A DNA stretch of 64,000 nt from Bacteroidetes bacterium HGW-Bacteroidetes-4. Its GTDB lineage: Bacteria > Bacteroidota > Bacteroidia > Bacteroidales > SZUA-534. Position 1 is the stretch's first letter; each line of letters begins with the position of its first letter. The position numbers were made by a program, and so were the translations under genes. Shown piece after piece: positions 26,523 through 36,021 of this stretch. Under the pieces are notes generated by a model. That model ran no database searches and was not told where the DNA came from. It worked only from the letters and a program-made list of their open reading frames with translations. The stretch covers positions 1 through 64,000 of the forward strand of contig PHDD01000012.1 of the NCBI GenBank assembly GCA_002840905.1. Reading direction: 5' to 3'.

Positions 26523-27647
26523 TTATTTATTTAATAGCGATTGATAAAGACCAAGCACCTTTTTGGCAACCACATCGTTTTCAAAATTCTTTATGTGCTC
26601 ACTTCCTTTTTCAATTAATTCCTGTGCATAGTTTTTATTACCAATTATTTTAACAATTCCTTCGGCAATTGAAGCGGGTTCTTTGGGATTGCATAAAAAA
26701 GCTCCGGCGCCGGCTGCTTCGGGCATCGATGAACAATTTGACGTAATTACCGGGGTTTTGCTCCAAAGCGCTTCAATTACCGGAATGCCAAATCCTTCAT
26801 AAACCGAGGGATAAATAAAAACCGAAGCTTTTTGGTACAAGGCGGGTAAATCTTTATATAAAACCTGAGGAGCAAATACGATGCGTTCTTCCAGTTTTTT
26901 TTCTTTTAAATATGCTTTTATTTTTTTCAAATAAGAATTTCCCTTTCCAACAACTACCAGAGGCAGTTTAATGGTTTCAGGAAGCAATTCAATAGCTTTA
27001 ATCAGATTTAACAGGTTTTTACGCTCAATAATTGAACCTACAAAAAGCATAAACTGGCTGGGTAGCTGATAGGGAAGCAATACATTCATAATTTCGTTGT
27101 CACTTAAAGCCTGTTTAAATTGCTCGTGACACGATTGGTAAATAACCTCAATTTTTGATTCCGGAGTACCGTAGTATTTAATGATGTCGTTTTTTGTACT
27201 TTGACTAACTGCTATAATTTTATCGGCATTTTTGCAGGCGTAGGAAAACTTAAAATCATAAATCATGCGATCGAAAAACGAAAAATCGTTTGGATAAGTT
27301 TTATAAATTAAATCGTGTATGGTTACCACCGATTTAACGCCTGATTTTTTTATTCCCAGTGGCAATTCGTGCGATAATCCATGAAAAATATCAAGTTTTA
27401 ACTGCTTTATCATTCGCACTGAGCTAACCGATCGCCAATAAGCTTTATACCTTGTTTTTGGTGTAACAGTGTAATAGGGTTCTTTGAAAAAATCACGGGA
27501 ATCGTTGTGGTATTTTTTTTTTGGGGTAAACAGGTACAATTCGTGTACAGGTGCTACTTGATTTATGCCACTAACCAGGGTACGGCTGTAATTTCCTAAA
27601 CCCGTAAAATTATTGAATAGCCTTTTGGCATCGAATCCTATTTTCAT
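26523..27647 (-). CDS. Glycosyltransferase family 4 (mannosyltransferase-like)
   Basis: Protein of 374 residues with a GT-B layout. The N-terminus KIGFDAKRLFNNFTGLGNYS holds the GG-loop equivalent, followed by KSVVTIHDLIYKTYPNDFSF. The C-terminal donor site is visible as FVGSIIERKNLLNLIKAIEL, YPSVYEGFGIPVIEALWSKT and PVITSNCSSMPEAAGAGAFL. Such GT4 enzymes often transfer mannose or rhamnose, but specificity is not readable. Third gene of the rsmE operon, with 9 bp upstream and 7 bp downstream spacing. Confidence 0.85.
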   Translation of the reverse strand: MKIGFDAKRLFNNFTGLGNYSRTLVSGINQVAPVHELYLFTPKKKYHNDSRDFFKEPYYTVTPKTRYKAYWRSVSSVRMIKQLKLDIFHGLSHELPLGIKKSGVKSVVTIHDLIYKTYPNDFSFFDRMIYDFKFSYACKNADKIIAVSQSTKNDIIKYYGTPESKIEVIYQSCHEQFKQALSDNEIMNVLLPYQLPSQFMLFVGSIIERKNLLNLIKAIELLPETIKLPLVVVGKGNSYLKKIKAYLKEKKLEERIVFAPQVLYKDLPALYQKASVFIYPSVYEGFGIPVIEALWSKTPVITSNCSSMPEAAGAGAFLCNPKEPASIAEGIVKIIGNKNYAQELIEKGSEHIKNFENDVVAKKVLGLYQSLLNK

Positions 27648-27656
27648 TGTTGTGTG

Positions 27657-28316
27657 TTATGGATTATCGGTAAAAACAAAACTAATTATGTTAGCGCCCA
27701 TTTTTAGAGCTTCCAAATGTTTTTCGGGTGAGTCGTTATGAACAGAGGGATCTTCCCAGCCATCGCCCAAATCACATTCGTAGGTGTAAAAACAAACCAG
27801 ACGGTTTTTGTAAATAAGTCCAAAGCCTTGTGGAGGTTTATTATCGTGCTCATGAACTTTGGGAAGACCATTGGCAAAAGGAAAAACTTTGTGGTAAATG
27901 GGATGGTTAAAAGGGAGTTCTACAAAATCGAGTTCAGGAAAAACTTTTTTCATTTCGCGCCGCACAAATTTATCCATTCCATAATTGTCGTCGATATGTA
28001 AAAAACCTCCCGATTCCAGGTAAAGTCTTAAATTTTTGACAGCCGATTCACTAAAAACCACATTTCCATGGCCTGTCATGTGAATAAAAGGCAGTCCAAA
28101 AATATCGCGACTGGTAACGGCAACGGTTACCGGTTCAGGATTTATGTTGGTATTTAATTGCTGATTGCAAAAATTAATCAGGTTGGGCAGGGAGGTGGGA
28201 TTCGAATACCAATCGCCTCCACCATCATATTTTAAAAGCCCCAGCTTTACCGTTTGTGCCTCGAGCAAGCATACCAAACTTAGAAACAATAAAAGCAACC
28301 CAGCCCGTTTATTCAT
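27657..28316 (-). CDS. DUF4159 domain-containing exported protein
   Basis: Protein of 219 residues with an N-terminal signal (LLLLFLSLVCLLEAQ). The rest is DUF4159: LKYDGGGDWYSNPTSLPNLI, then LPFIHMTGHGNVVFSE and GGFLHIDDNYGMDKFVRREM, and the late CDLGDGWEDP. The fold resembles glutamine-amidotransferase-like domains without the catalytic Cys, as is known of the family. Its start overlaps the end of rsmE by 8 bp, so the two are translationally coupled. Function unknown. Confidence 0.85.
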   Translation of the reverse strand: MNKRAGLLLLFLSLVCLLEAQTVKLGLLKYDGGGDWYSNPTSLPNLINFCNQQLNTNINPEPVTVAVTSRDIFGLPFIHMTGHGNVVFSESAVKNLRLYLESGGFLHIDDNYGMDKFVRREMKKVFPELDFVELPFNHPIYHKVFPFANGLPKVHEHDNKPPQGFGLIYKNRLVCFYTYECDLGDGWEDPSVHNDSPEKHLEALKMGANIISFVFTDNP

Positions 28317-29013
28317 CTTTAATTAAATTTACGGTATGGCAGGCAACAATGGCTGCAGTTTCTGTTCGTAGGCGACTCTTGCCCAGATGCACTTCTTCGA
28401 AACCTGAATTTTTTGCCAGCGCAATTTCTTCGGGAGAAAAATCGCCCTCAGGTCCAATTAAAATGGTAAACTGGTTCTGATTTGCCAGTTTCGATTTAAG
28501 CGATGGTTTGGGCGCATCAATGCAATGGGCAATCAGTTTTTTACCATCTCCAGAGTTTTTTATAAAATCGCTGAATTTGGTCATTGGATTAATAACCGGA
28601 AGGTAAGCCTTTATAGATTGTTTCATGGCTGAAAGTACAATTTTTTCAAGCCGTTCAATCTTTATGGTTTTTCGCTCTGAGCGCTGACAAAGCAGGGGGG
28701 TAACCTGATCAACTCCAATTTCAACCGCTTTTTCCAAAAACCATTCAAAGCGGTCTAAACTTTTGGTGGGAGCAATGGCCAAATGCAATGAGTAGTTTTT
28801 TCTGCCGAATTGTTCAATCTTTTCTATAACCCGAATCATACAGCGCTTAGGGTCGGGCTCGTCAATAATTCCGTAATATAAACCGCCCTGACCATCTATC
28901 ATACAAACCTCATCGCCGGTTTCCATCCGTAGAACTTTAACGGCGTGTTTCGATTCTTCTTCGCTAAGTTGATAGGTTATTTTTTGGATACCCGGGGTAT
29001 AAAATACTTGCAT
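28309..29013 (-). CDS. rsmE: 16S rRNA (uracil-1498 N3)-methyltransferase
   Basis: Protein of about 234 residues, first gene of a minus-strand operon. RsmE methylates U1498 of 16S rRNA using SAM. The N-terminal PUA-like part contains HAVKVLRMETGDEVCMIDGQ, and the C-terminal SPOUT knot carries LIGPEGDFSPEEIALAKNSG and LGKSRLRTETAAI. The ATG at 29013 (MQVFYTPGI) fits homologues better than the one at 29022. Confidence 0.93.
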   Translation of the reverse strand: MQVFYTPGIQKITYQLSEEESKHAVKVLRMETGDEVCMIDGQGGLYYGIIDEPDPKRCMIRVIEKIEQFGRKNYSLHLAIAPTKSLDRFEWFLEKAVEIGVDQVTPLLCQRSERKTIKIERLEKIVLSAMKQSIKAYLPVINPMTKFSDFIKNSGDGKKLIAHCIDAPKPSLKSKLANQNQFTILIGPEGDFSPEEIALAKNSGFEEVHLGKSRLRTETAAIVACHTVNLIKDE

Positions 29014-29100
29014 AAATACCATTTTAAAAAGGGTAAAGATAAAAAGTTTATAGAAATAGCGAAAGTTAGTTTTCTGTCGTAAAAAATGGGCTAAAGATTC

Positions 29101-29108
29101 TACTTTTG
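29101..29108 (+). promoter_or_regulatory. -7 box for the metallophosphoesterase gene
   Basis: TACTTTTG fits TAnnTTTG, 18 nt before the ATG at 29127. Confidence 0.45.
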
Positions 29109-29126
29109 TTTAAAAAAATAAATCAA

Positions 29127-29621
29127 ATGGTTAAAATTGGTTTACTCTCTGACACCCATGCATATATAGATGATTCAATTATAAAATTTATGGAACCGGT
29201 CGATCAAATTTGGCATGCTGGCGATGTTGGCAATGTTAAAGTTTTGGAGCAATTGCAATTATTTAAACCGGTAACTGCTGTTTACGGTAACATCGACGAC
29301 CATTTATTGCGTAGCGAATTGCCCGAATTTGTTTCATTTAAGGTTGAAGGAGTTCAGGTTTTAATGACTCATATTGGAGGTTATCCCGGAAAATATACTC
29401 CAGGAATTAAAAAATTATTGCTTGAGCACAAACCACAACTTTTTGTTTCGGGGCATTCGCATATTTTAAAAGTGCAGTTCGATAAACAATTGCAATGCCT
29501 GCATATGAATCCCGGTGCTGCGGGTATTTCGGGTTTTCATCAATTCCGTACCATGCTTAGGTTTACTATCGACAATACTCAGATTAAAGATTTGGAAGTC
29601 TGGGAACTACCCCGAAAATAA
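29127..29621 (+). CDS. YfcE/MJ0936-family metallophosphoesterase
   Basis: Protein of about 164 residues. The calcineurin-like metal ligands are all present in order: SDTHAY, WHAGDVG, VYGNIDDH, THIGGYPG and VSGHSHI, then LHMNPGAAG. It hydrolyses phosphodiesters; the natural substrate is unknown for this group. The ATG at 29127 is the conserved start (MVKIGLLSDTH). It is a single gene between two leftward operons. Confidence 0.9.
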   Translation: MVKIGLLSDTHAYIDDSIIKFMEPVDQIWHAGDVGNVKVLEQLQLFKPVTAVYGNIDDHLLRSELPEFVSFKVEGVQVLMTHIGGYPGKYTPGIKKLLLEHKPQLFVSGHSHILKVQFDKQLQCLHMNPGAAGISGFHQFRTMLRFTIDNTQIKDLEVWELPRK

Positions 29622-29640
29622 ATTTTTGTTTATACAATAC

Positions 29641-32600
29641 TTAATTATATTCTTCATACTTTTCGTAATCCAAATTCTCGTCTAACTCTGATTCTTCAAC
29701 CTGCTCACCGCTCAGGTGTTTCAGGAAATCATCGCGTCGTTTTTTGTTCGATAAAAAGAACACATAGGAGGCTTCACCCCGGTTTACTTTTAGTTTTCGG
29801 TCGCTTCCTTTAATATCAGCAATAACATTATTAAATCCGGCCTCAGAACTGTATGCCTGCATCAAGCCACGTTTATAATAGAAAAAGTACCAATGGTTTT
29901 CGCTGAATTCAAGGTAGAGCGTAAAGCTGTCGCCGCTCCTTCGTCGCTCAACTTCGAGATTCCCTTTTACCTTTCGGTTTAACTGGGTTCCCAGTATGTT
30001 TGCAATTCCCAAATCGCCTTTCGATTGCCAGGCCGAAGCTGTTTTGTTCCAAACCAGATCCAAATCGGTAAAAACAAAGGTGCTGGCTAATGTTTTGGGT
30101 ACCTGTTTAACTGTTCCAAAAATTGCCTGCTCTTTTAACATGTTGTCGGCCTCTTTATAATTGAGCAATTCCTTTACGGCCCTTGTGTAGGTTCTGCTTT
30201 TTAAATTTACCGGTTTCAAACCATTCATGCTTGCCAGGGTGTCGCTGATAAACTTTATGGATGCTTCCGGAAAAAAGAAATCGAGCGTCATCAGTACTTC
30301 CAGGTTTAGCTTATCATCGGGTATTATGTAGTTCGCATTTCCTTTGGTTTGAATTTTAACTTGTCCCAGATTTGCTGTTAAATCAATGTGCCCCTCTCCG
30401 TAGATGTTACAAAAGTTTTTATGCATACTAAGCAAATTGCCGGTTGTGTCGTTATTCATCAATTTTTCCATTTGGGCAATTTTGTATTTTTTCTCTTTGT
30501 TATCGAAGGTTAAAAAACCTTCAGCAGTGGCTACTGCCAGGTTGCTATATCTTTTACGGGGCGAAACAAAGGCCGGAAACACATGAACCGAATCGGTGGC
30601 AAACATAGCTCCTGAGACCAAGAAACTTTCGTTTATATCTTTTAAAGGTTGTTCCAGGGGAATGTAAATATTTTTGGGATCGATTTCGGTTTCAAATTTC
30701 AACCAGTTTTCTTCTATTTGGTTGCATTCGTGATTTATGCGTGCTGCGCCATCGAAATAAAGCAATGGATTTTGGGCTTTGAGCAACACATCGCCCTGAT
30801 AAGCAAATGCCGGCGAAAGACTAAAATCTTCAATTCCTTTAATTTTTCCCTTGGCAAAAGTTTGTCCCAGTGAATCAACTGCAATCAGATCAAAATTTAT
30901 GGGGAATTGCCTTCCCACTTCATCCAGGTAAAGGTATTTTCCATTTCCCTGGTACCTTTTTCGCGAACTGATATTTAGGGTTGCCGATTCGAACCTGTGG
31001 TACCGGGTTTCGGTATTTGCAAGTATCTCAGCTTTTTTTAAAGTGCGCATTTTTGCCAAAGGTTCAATGGTTACCTCGCCTTCGAATGGAAAAATATGGG
31101 CATCGGCCACATCAATGTATTTTACCTCGTGGGCATGGAGTATGTTTGCCGATAAATCGAAATCGGTTAAGGGTGATATCCAATTTAGCGAATCCTGACC
31201 GGAATGTTGCGAAACAAAGAGTGAGCCTTTTGTATCTAAACCTGCATCTTGTCGTGTTACAATTCGGTTTTTTCCCTGTTCAAAAACCTGGACGGTGTTG
31301 GGAGTAGCCAACTGCATGGTTTTATCGTCCATTTTCCAGATGAATTTTTCAACATAAGCCTGATACAGGTTTTCAGGTAAATCTACTTTTGATGAGCCGG
31401 TATTCGATTTAAATTCGGATTCCATCTTTAAAAAATCGACTTTTGCATTGATGTTTTGTGTAGCCAATGCCAGCATGTCAGGATTCACCGATTTTAATTC
31501 AAATTCGGCTGTGTCGGAATAAAAACGGTCGGCTTTAAAAGTAAATTTATCGGAAGTGAGCGTACCGTTGCTGTAACTGTTTTTACCCGATCCAACAAGC
31601 TCTTTGGGTGTGTAGATTAAGGTACCTTTGTGACTCGATTTTCGGGTGAACATGGTAAAATCCTGCTCCAGGGTGTTTGCCGTTAACTCATCGTGGTATG
31701 GCATCCAATGAACATAAACTTGTTGCGCAACAACATTGGGATATTGAACCGCCTGGTTTTGGCGGGCGATGGTAAATTCGGTGGTTTTTGCATTGGCCGA
31801 ATCGGGATAGAAAATAAAATTGTTTGAAGCTATCTGCGATGTCAGGTAAGTCATTTTTCCATTGCCACGCAATCCACTGTTGCTGAGATTAACGTCGGCA
31901 TAATATTGTCCTTTTCCTTTAAACAGGGGCAATCCATTGTCGGGAGTATTGTAGTGAAAACCCAAAGAGTTGTCTTGTTGCAATACCAGGGGTTGTTTAA
32001 TTACAGGGAAAATGTCGGCTGAATGTAATTCTCCTTCGTAGCCCATTCCTTCGGTAGAGAAGTTATTTAAACTGTCGATGACATAAGGATACACTTTGTA
32101 GAAAAATTTATCGCGGGTGTATTTTCCATTTTGAATGTATTTGTCGTCGTAATAAACGTACGAGTCATTTTTACTGGCAAAAATCGGGTATTGCGGAAAA
32201 TGCTTAACCCCCGATTTATTGTTGGGATCGTCAATAATTAAATCGCCGGTTACTTCTTCAATAACGTTTTCTACATTAGCCAGAACCTGTTGTCCCCAAT
32301 TGTCGACACCCGATTTTACTTTTATTGAAAGGGAATCTACTTTATTGAGTACAATTTTAAAACTATCGTATTTAAATTGAAAATTATCGCCATGGTACGT
32401 GAAGTAACCGGCCTGAATAATTCCACCAAAATCGAAATCGCGGTTCTTTTTTAACAGAATTTCCTGATTTTTTGGATAAAATATAACATTCTGGCTATCG
32501 CTCAAGTTGATTTTAGGAACGCCCTTAATGGCCAAATCCATATTTTTTAGATTAAGAACGGCATTGTTATCGGGTGCTGTTGTTCTCGATTCAAATTGAA

Positions 32601-34224
32601 TCAGGTCGTAATCGCTTTTACCGACAATGGCATCAAGGTATTTGTATAGTTTGGGTTTTAACGTGCAATATTCTGTTTCAAAATCATAATCCACGATTCC
32701 GGTGTAGGTAAGTTCAATTAGCAGCCGTTTAACGGGAGTTAACGGCAGGCGCATAAATTTTGCCAGGTCTTCGGCATAAAACGATTCGGTTTGGTTACGT
32801 TTGGAAAAGCTTCGCAAATTTACATAGGGATGAACCTGTTCGAGTCCCATAATTTCGTAGAAACGTGCTGCACTAAAAAAATCGGCCGATTCGAACATGG
32901 CCACATTCAACGATGAACCACGTAACATGGTAAATTCAATGTAAGTATCATCCATTAGCCATTTCAGAAGCTCAAAATCCATTTCAATTTTGTGGTACCC
33001 ATCGTAATACGGACTGCGCGACATGTTTTCAGGATTTTTGTCACGAATCAGGTTAACTTCACGATTGTTGTGGTAATAGCGGAAAAGTAATCCCGGATGG
33101 TAAATGGAATCTTCAGCAATGTACATGCTGATTTTTGCATTACGCGAAACAATGTCACTTTCCGACAAGGTGTAATAGAGCGCATAAGTTCTCATGAATA
33201 CCTGTTTTTCGATAATGGTATCACCATCAACCACCAATTCTACGTCGCGGTATAGCGAAAGGGTGGCATAGTTTTCTTTATTTCCGGTTCCAATAAGTTT
33301 AGCCCCTTGCATCGAGAAACCACCTTTGTAATCGATGTCGGTAAAAATTCCTTTAATCTCAAAAAGTGATTCTTTCGATTCAAACCTTGGATAACTCAGC
33401 CGTTCGGGCGAAGTAACTTCAACAACTTTGTCAGTCAGGGTTCCCAATAAAGGGTAATCGAAATAGTTTTTATTGTAAAAGCGAACCTGCTCAATGCTAT
33501 AGTACGATTTATTCATGGGAAAACGGTAACTGTCCATCTCGGCCCAGGCTGTGTCGCGTCCCAACCCCGATTTTTCCCAGTAAACTTTTGCTTTTTCACC
33601 TTTCCATTCGTTGGTAATTGGATAAAAACTACCCGAGGTTTCATGAATCTGTATGCTATCGTTCCTTAGTTTTCCGGTTAAATTAACTTGTTCGAACCGG
33701 TAGGAAATGGTGTCGTTTTCGAATAAAATTTTGTAATTGTCGTTGTTTGCATACCATTTTATACTGGGAGAATAATAAACAGCATTTTCTTTTATCAGGT
33801 ATATTGAACTGTTTATAAATGACGAAATATCGCTGAGCTTTCCATTTTTTACTGTTGCCAGATGTATTAATGCCTGTTCCCAATGGTCATAGTTTACCGA
33901 ATCAATTTTGTATTCATAAAAGGTTAAAAGCGCCTGAATGTAATCATAAAAATGAGGAAAATTTCGGGCATTTCGCTTTAACATCAGGTTGGCCACTTCA
34001 TATATTTTTTCCTGTTGGGCTTTTGAAAAACCTCCCTCAAGCCAAGGTTCTTCGAATTGACTTAATAAGTCTTTACCCATATTGTAGTTGGTATTACTGC
34101 GGGCAAAGAGTTCATTCATTTCATCGAGGAAGGCTTCGGGTTCGGCAGAAAATTCGGTAAACCTTTGAGCACTCAGGCTAAACGAAAACACAAAAAGAAA
34201 AATTAATACCGCGAAATTTCTCAT
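29641..34224 (-). CDS. Very large exported protein of unknown function (about 1,527 residues)
   Basis: The start at 34224 (MRNFAVLIFLFVFSFSLSAQ) gives a clear signal peptide. I recognise no named domain. It opens with a helical part of about 120 residues (LFARSNTNYNMGKDLLSQF), followed by over 1,200 residues of alternating short strands with many Asn, Ser and Lys, which looks like a long repetitive beta structure. There is no LPXTG-like motif or type-9 sorting domain at the C-terminus; it ends in an acidic tail. The gene starts 13 bp after prmA, in the same transcript. Outer-membrane or periplasmic location is inferred. Confidence 0.75.
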   Translation of the reverse strand: MRNFAVLIFLFVFSFSLSAQRFTEFSAEPEAFLDEMNELFARSNTNYNMGKDLLSQFEEPWLEGGFSKAQQEKIYEVANLMLKRNARNFPHFYDYIQALLTFYEYKIDSVNYDHWEQALIHLATVKNGKLSDISSFINSSIYLIKENAVYYSPSIKWYANNDNYKILFENDTISYRFEQVNLTGKLRNDSIQIHETSGSFYPITNEWKGEKAKVYWEKSGLGRDTAWAEMDSYRFPMNKSYYSIEQVRFYNKNYFDYPLLGTLTDKVVEVTSPERLSYPRFESKESLFEIKGIFTDIDYKGGFSMQGAKLIGTGNKENYATLSLYRDVELVVDGDTIIEKQVFMRTYALYYTLSESDIVSRNAKISMYIAEDSIYHPGLLFRYYHNNREVNLIRDKNPENMSRSPYYDGYHKIEMDFELLKWLMDDTYIEFTMLRGSSLNVAMFESADFFSAARFYEIMGLEQVHPYVNLRSFSKRNQTESFYAEDLAKFMRLPLTPVKRLLIELTYTGIVDYDFETEYCTLKPKLYKYLDAIVGKSDYDLIQFESRTTAPDNNAVLNLKNMDLAIKGVPKINLSDSQNVIFYPKNQEILLKKNRDFDFGGIIQAGYFTYHGDNFQFKYDSFKIVLNKVDSLSIKVKSGVDNWGQQVLANVENVIEEVTGDLIIDDPNNKSGVKHFPQYPIFASKNDSYVYYDDKYIQNGKYTRDKFFYKVYPYVIDSLNNFSTEGMGYEGELHSADIFPVIKQPLVLQQDNSLGFHYNTPDNGLPLFKGKGQYYADVNLSNSGLRGNGKMTYLTSQIASNNFIFYPDSANAKTTEFTIARQNQAVQYPNVVAQQVYVHWMPYHDELTANTLEQDFTMFTRKSSHKGTLIYTPKELVGSGKNSYSNGTLTSDKFTFKADRFYSDTAEFELKSVNPDMLALATQNINAKVDFLKMESEFKSNTGSSKVDLPENLYQAYVEKFIWKMDDKTMQLATPNTVQVFEQGKNRIVTRQDAGLDTKGSLFVSQHSGQDSLNWISPLTDFDLSANILHAHEVKYIDVADAHIFPFEGEVTIEPLAKMRTLKKAEILANTETRYHRFESATLNISSRKRYQGNGKYLYLDEVGRQFPINFDLIAVDSLGQTFAKGKIKGIEDFSLSPAFAYQGDVLLKAQNPLLYFDGAARINHECNQIEENWLKFETEIDPKNIYIPLEQPLKDINESFLVSGAMFATDSVHVFPAFVSPRKRYSNLAVATAEGFLTFDNKEKKYKIAQMEKLMNNDTTGNLLSMHKNFCNIYGEGHIDLTANLGQVKIQTKGNANYIIPDDKLNLEVLMTLDFFFPEASIKFISDTLASMNGLKPVNLKSRTYTRAVKELLNYKEADNMLKEQAIFGTVKQVPKTLASTFVFTDLDLVWNKTASAWQSKGDLGIANILGTQLNRKVKGNLEVERRRSGDSFTLYLEFSENHWYFFYYKRGLMQAYSSEAGFNNVIADIKGSDRKLKVNRGEASYVFFLSNKKRRDDFLKHLSGEQVEESELDENLDYEKYEEYN

Positions 34225-34237
34225 GGAATACGTCGTT

Positions 34238-35080
34238 TTATTCTGATTTGGTAAACAGTACGGCAACCCAGTTATCCTGTTCCAGATGCTTTTGGTAGTT
34301 CATTCTGTGTGTTGTGGCTTTTTCTGTTATTAAAGGCAAATCGTAGGTGTAAAACCCGCTAAGTAACAAATAATCTCCTTTATTTAAACAATTTATATAA
34401 GCTTCCATATCGTTCAGCAATATGTTTCGGTTTATGTTAGCCAGCACCACATCGAACGTTTTTCCGGAAAGCATTAAGGCATCTCCTTTTACAGCCTGTA
34501 AATTGTTTACTTTGTTTAATTGAGCGTTTTCCATCGTATTTTCAAACGACCATTGATCGACATCAATACCCAATACCGCTGACGCATTTTTTCGGGATGC
34601 TAAAATTCCCAGAATTCCGGTACCACATCCCATATCGAGCACATTTTTCCCCTTAAAATCCAATTCGAGCATCAATTTTACCATAAGTGCGGTAGTAGCA
34701 TGATGCCCGGTTCCGAACGACATTTTGGGTTCAATAATTATGTCGTAGGTGTAATTTTCCGAGGGTTCATGAAAAGGTGCACGAATCCGGCAGGTATTAT
34801 CGATAATTATGGGCTCAAAGTTTTTTTCCCAGGTGGCATTCCAGTTTTGAGCAGGTATTGTGTTTGTGGTATATTGTAACGATTCAAAGGTGCTTTTTAA
34901 TGGTTCAAGCAGCTCATTCATTTCGTCCAAATCAAATTGTTCGCTGGGTATGTAAGCATTAATTCCTTCTTTGGTATCCGAAAAACTGTCGAATCCCATT
35001 TGGCTTAACACTGCAGCTATCATTTCCCGTCCCTGATTATCAAGAGGTTTAAAAACAAATACGAATTCAAGGTATTCCAT
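34238..35080 (-). CDS. prmA: Ribosomal protein L11 methyltransferase
   Basis: Protein of 280 residues. The N-terminal substrate-binding part is followed by PKMSFGTGHHATTALMVKLM and the SAM site VLDMGCGTGILGILASRKNA (about residues 146-165), then DVVLANINRNILL, the NPPF-like motif in PrmA form. PrmA trimethylates L11. It is upstream of the 1,527-residue gene. No promoter box was seen in the 135 bp before it. Confidence 0.92.
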   Translation of the reverse strand: MEYLEFVFVFKPLDNQGREMIAAVLSQMGFDSFSDTKEGINAYIPSEQFDLDEMNELLEPLKSTFESLQYTTNTIPAQNWNATWEKNFEPIIIDNTCRIRAPFHEPSENYTYDIIIEPKMSFGTGHHATTALMVKLMLELDFKGKNVLDMGCGTGILGILASRKNASAVLGIDVDQWSFENTMENAQLNKVNNLQAVKGDALMLSGKTFDVVLANINRNILLNDMEAYINCLNKGDYLLLSGFYTYDLPLITEKATTHRMNYQKHLEQDNWVAVLFTKSE

Positions 35081-35160
35081 GCGTTTCTGTTTATTATTTG
35101 CTTATCGTGGGTAACTGGTTTTTATTTTACCATTTTCAGGATAAGCTGATTTAATAAAAA

Positions 35161-35193
35161 TAAAAAAAGGTATCTGATTTTCACAGATACCTT
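35161..35193 (-). terminator. Intrinsic terminator of the tmk-DoxX-tpiA operon
   Basis: AAGGTATCTG (35167-35176) pairs with CAGATACCTT (35184-35193). On the minus strand it is followed by TTTTTTTATTTTTATT. Confidence 0.88.
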
Positions 35194-35215
35194 ATGAATA
35201 GTTATTCACAATTTT

Positions 35216-35971
35216 TTAGAAACCGTTAATTATTCCTAAAAAGTCGTCAGCAGTTAGCGATGCGCCTCCAATAAGTCCGCCATCCACATCGGGATTGGCA
35301 AACAATTCTTTGGCATTCGATGGTTTGCAACTACCGCCGTATAGAATGGATGTATTTTTGGCTGTTTCACCAAATTTAGCTACCAGCAAATCGCGAATGA
35401 ATTTATGAACTTCCTGAGCTTGTGCAGGTGAAGCTGTTTTTCCGGTTCCAATGGCCCAAACCGGTTCGTAGGCAATTACTATTTGCTTATATTCTTCGTC
35501 GCTTAAATCGAAAAGAACGGTTTCCAATTGTTTTTTAATTACATCAAAATGTTTGTTGGCTTCGCGCTCTTCCAACACTTCGCCCACACAATAGATGGGA
35601 GTGAGGTTAAATTCCAATGCTTTTTTAACTTTAATTTTAAGCATGTCGTTGGTTTCGCCGTAGTAGGAGCGACGCTCAGAGTGTCCTAAAATTACAAAAT
35701 CGGCACCAGCGCTCCAGAGCATTTCGGCTGATACTTCGCCGGTATAAGCTCCTGAAGTTTCGGTAGCGCAGTTTTGTCCGGCCACCGAAATACGTTCGTT
35801 GTTTACCACTTTATTTATTTCAGCAATGTGGGTAAATGGAGGAGCTACCACAACTTGAACGTTTTTGTCGCCTTTTTCGGCAACAGCTTTATCAATAGCT
35901 ATGGCTAAATCGATACCTTCCTGATAGGTGGTATTCATTTTCCAGTTCCCAGCTACAATTTTTTGTCTCAT
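35216..35971 (-). CDS. tpiA: Triosephosphate isomerase
   Basis: Protein of 251 residues interconverting dihydroxyacetone phosphate and glyceraldehyde 3-phosphate. Visible catalytic parts are GNWKMNTT (Lys near 11), [12 protein letters not shown] (His near 97), and [20 protein letters not shown] (Glu near 169, then the mobile loop 6). The end GGLIGGASL is the phosphate site. Third gene of a minus-strand operon, 51 bp after the DoxX-like gene, and followed by a strong terminator. Confidence 0.96.
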   Translation of the reverse strand: MRQKIVAGNWKMNTTYQEGIDLAIAIDKAVAEKGDKNVQVVVAPPFTHIAEINKVVNNERISVAGQNCATETSGAYTGEVSAEMLWSAGADFVILGHSERRSYYGETNDMLKIKVKKALEFNLTPIYCVGEVLEEREANKHFDVIKKQLETVLFDLSDEEYKQIVIAYEPVWAIGTGKTASPAQAQEVHKFIRDLLVAKFGETAKNTSILYGGSCKPSNAKELFANPDVDGGLIGGASLTADDFLGIINGF

Positions 35972-36021
35972 AATAATTTGTATTTATAAGTGCATAATGT
36001 TTTTAAGTTTTTTCGGCCCGT

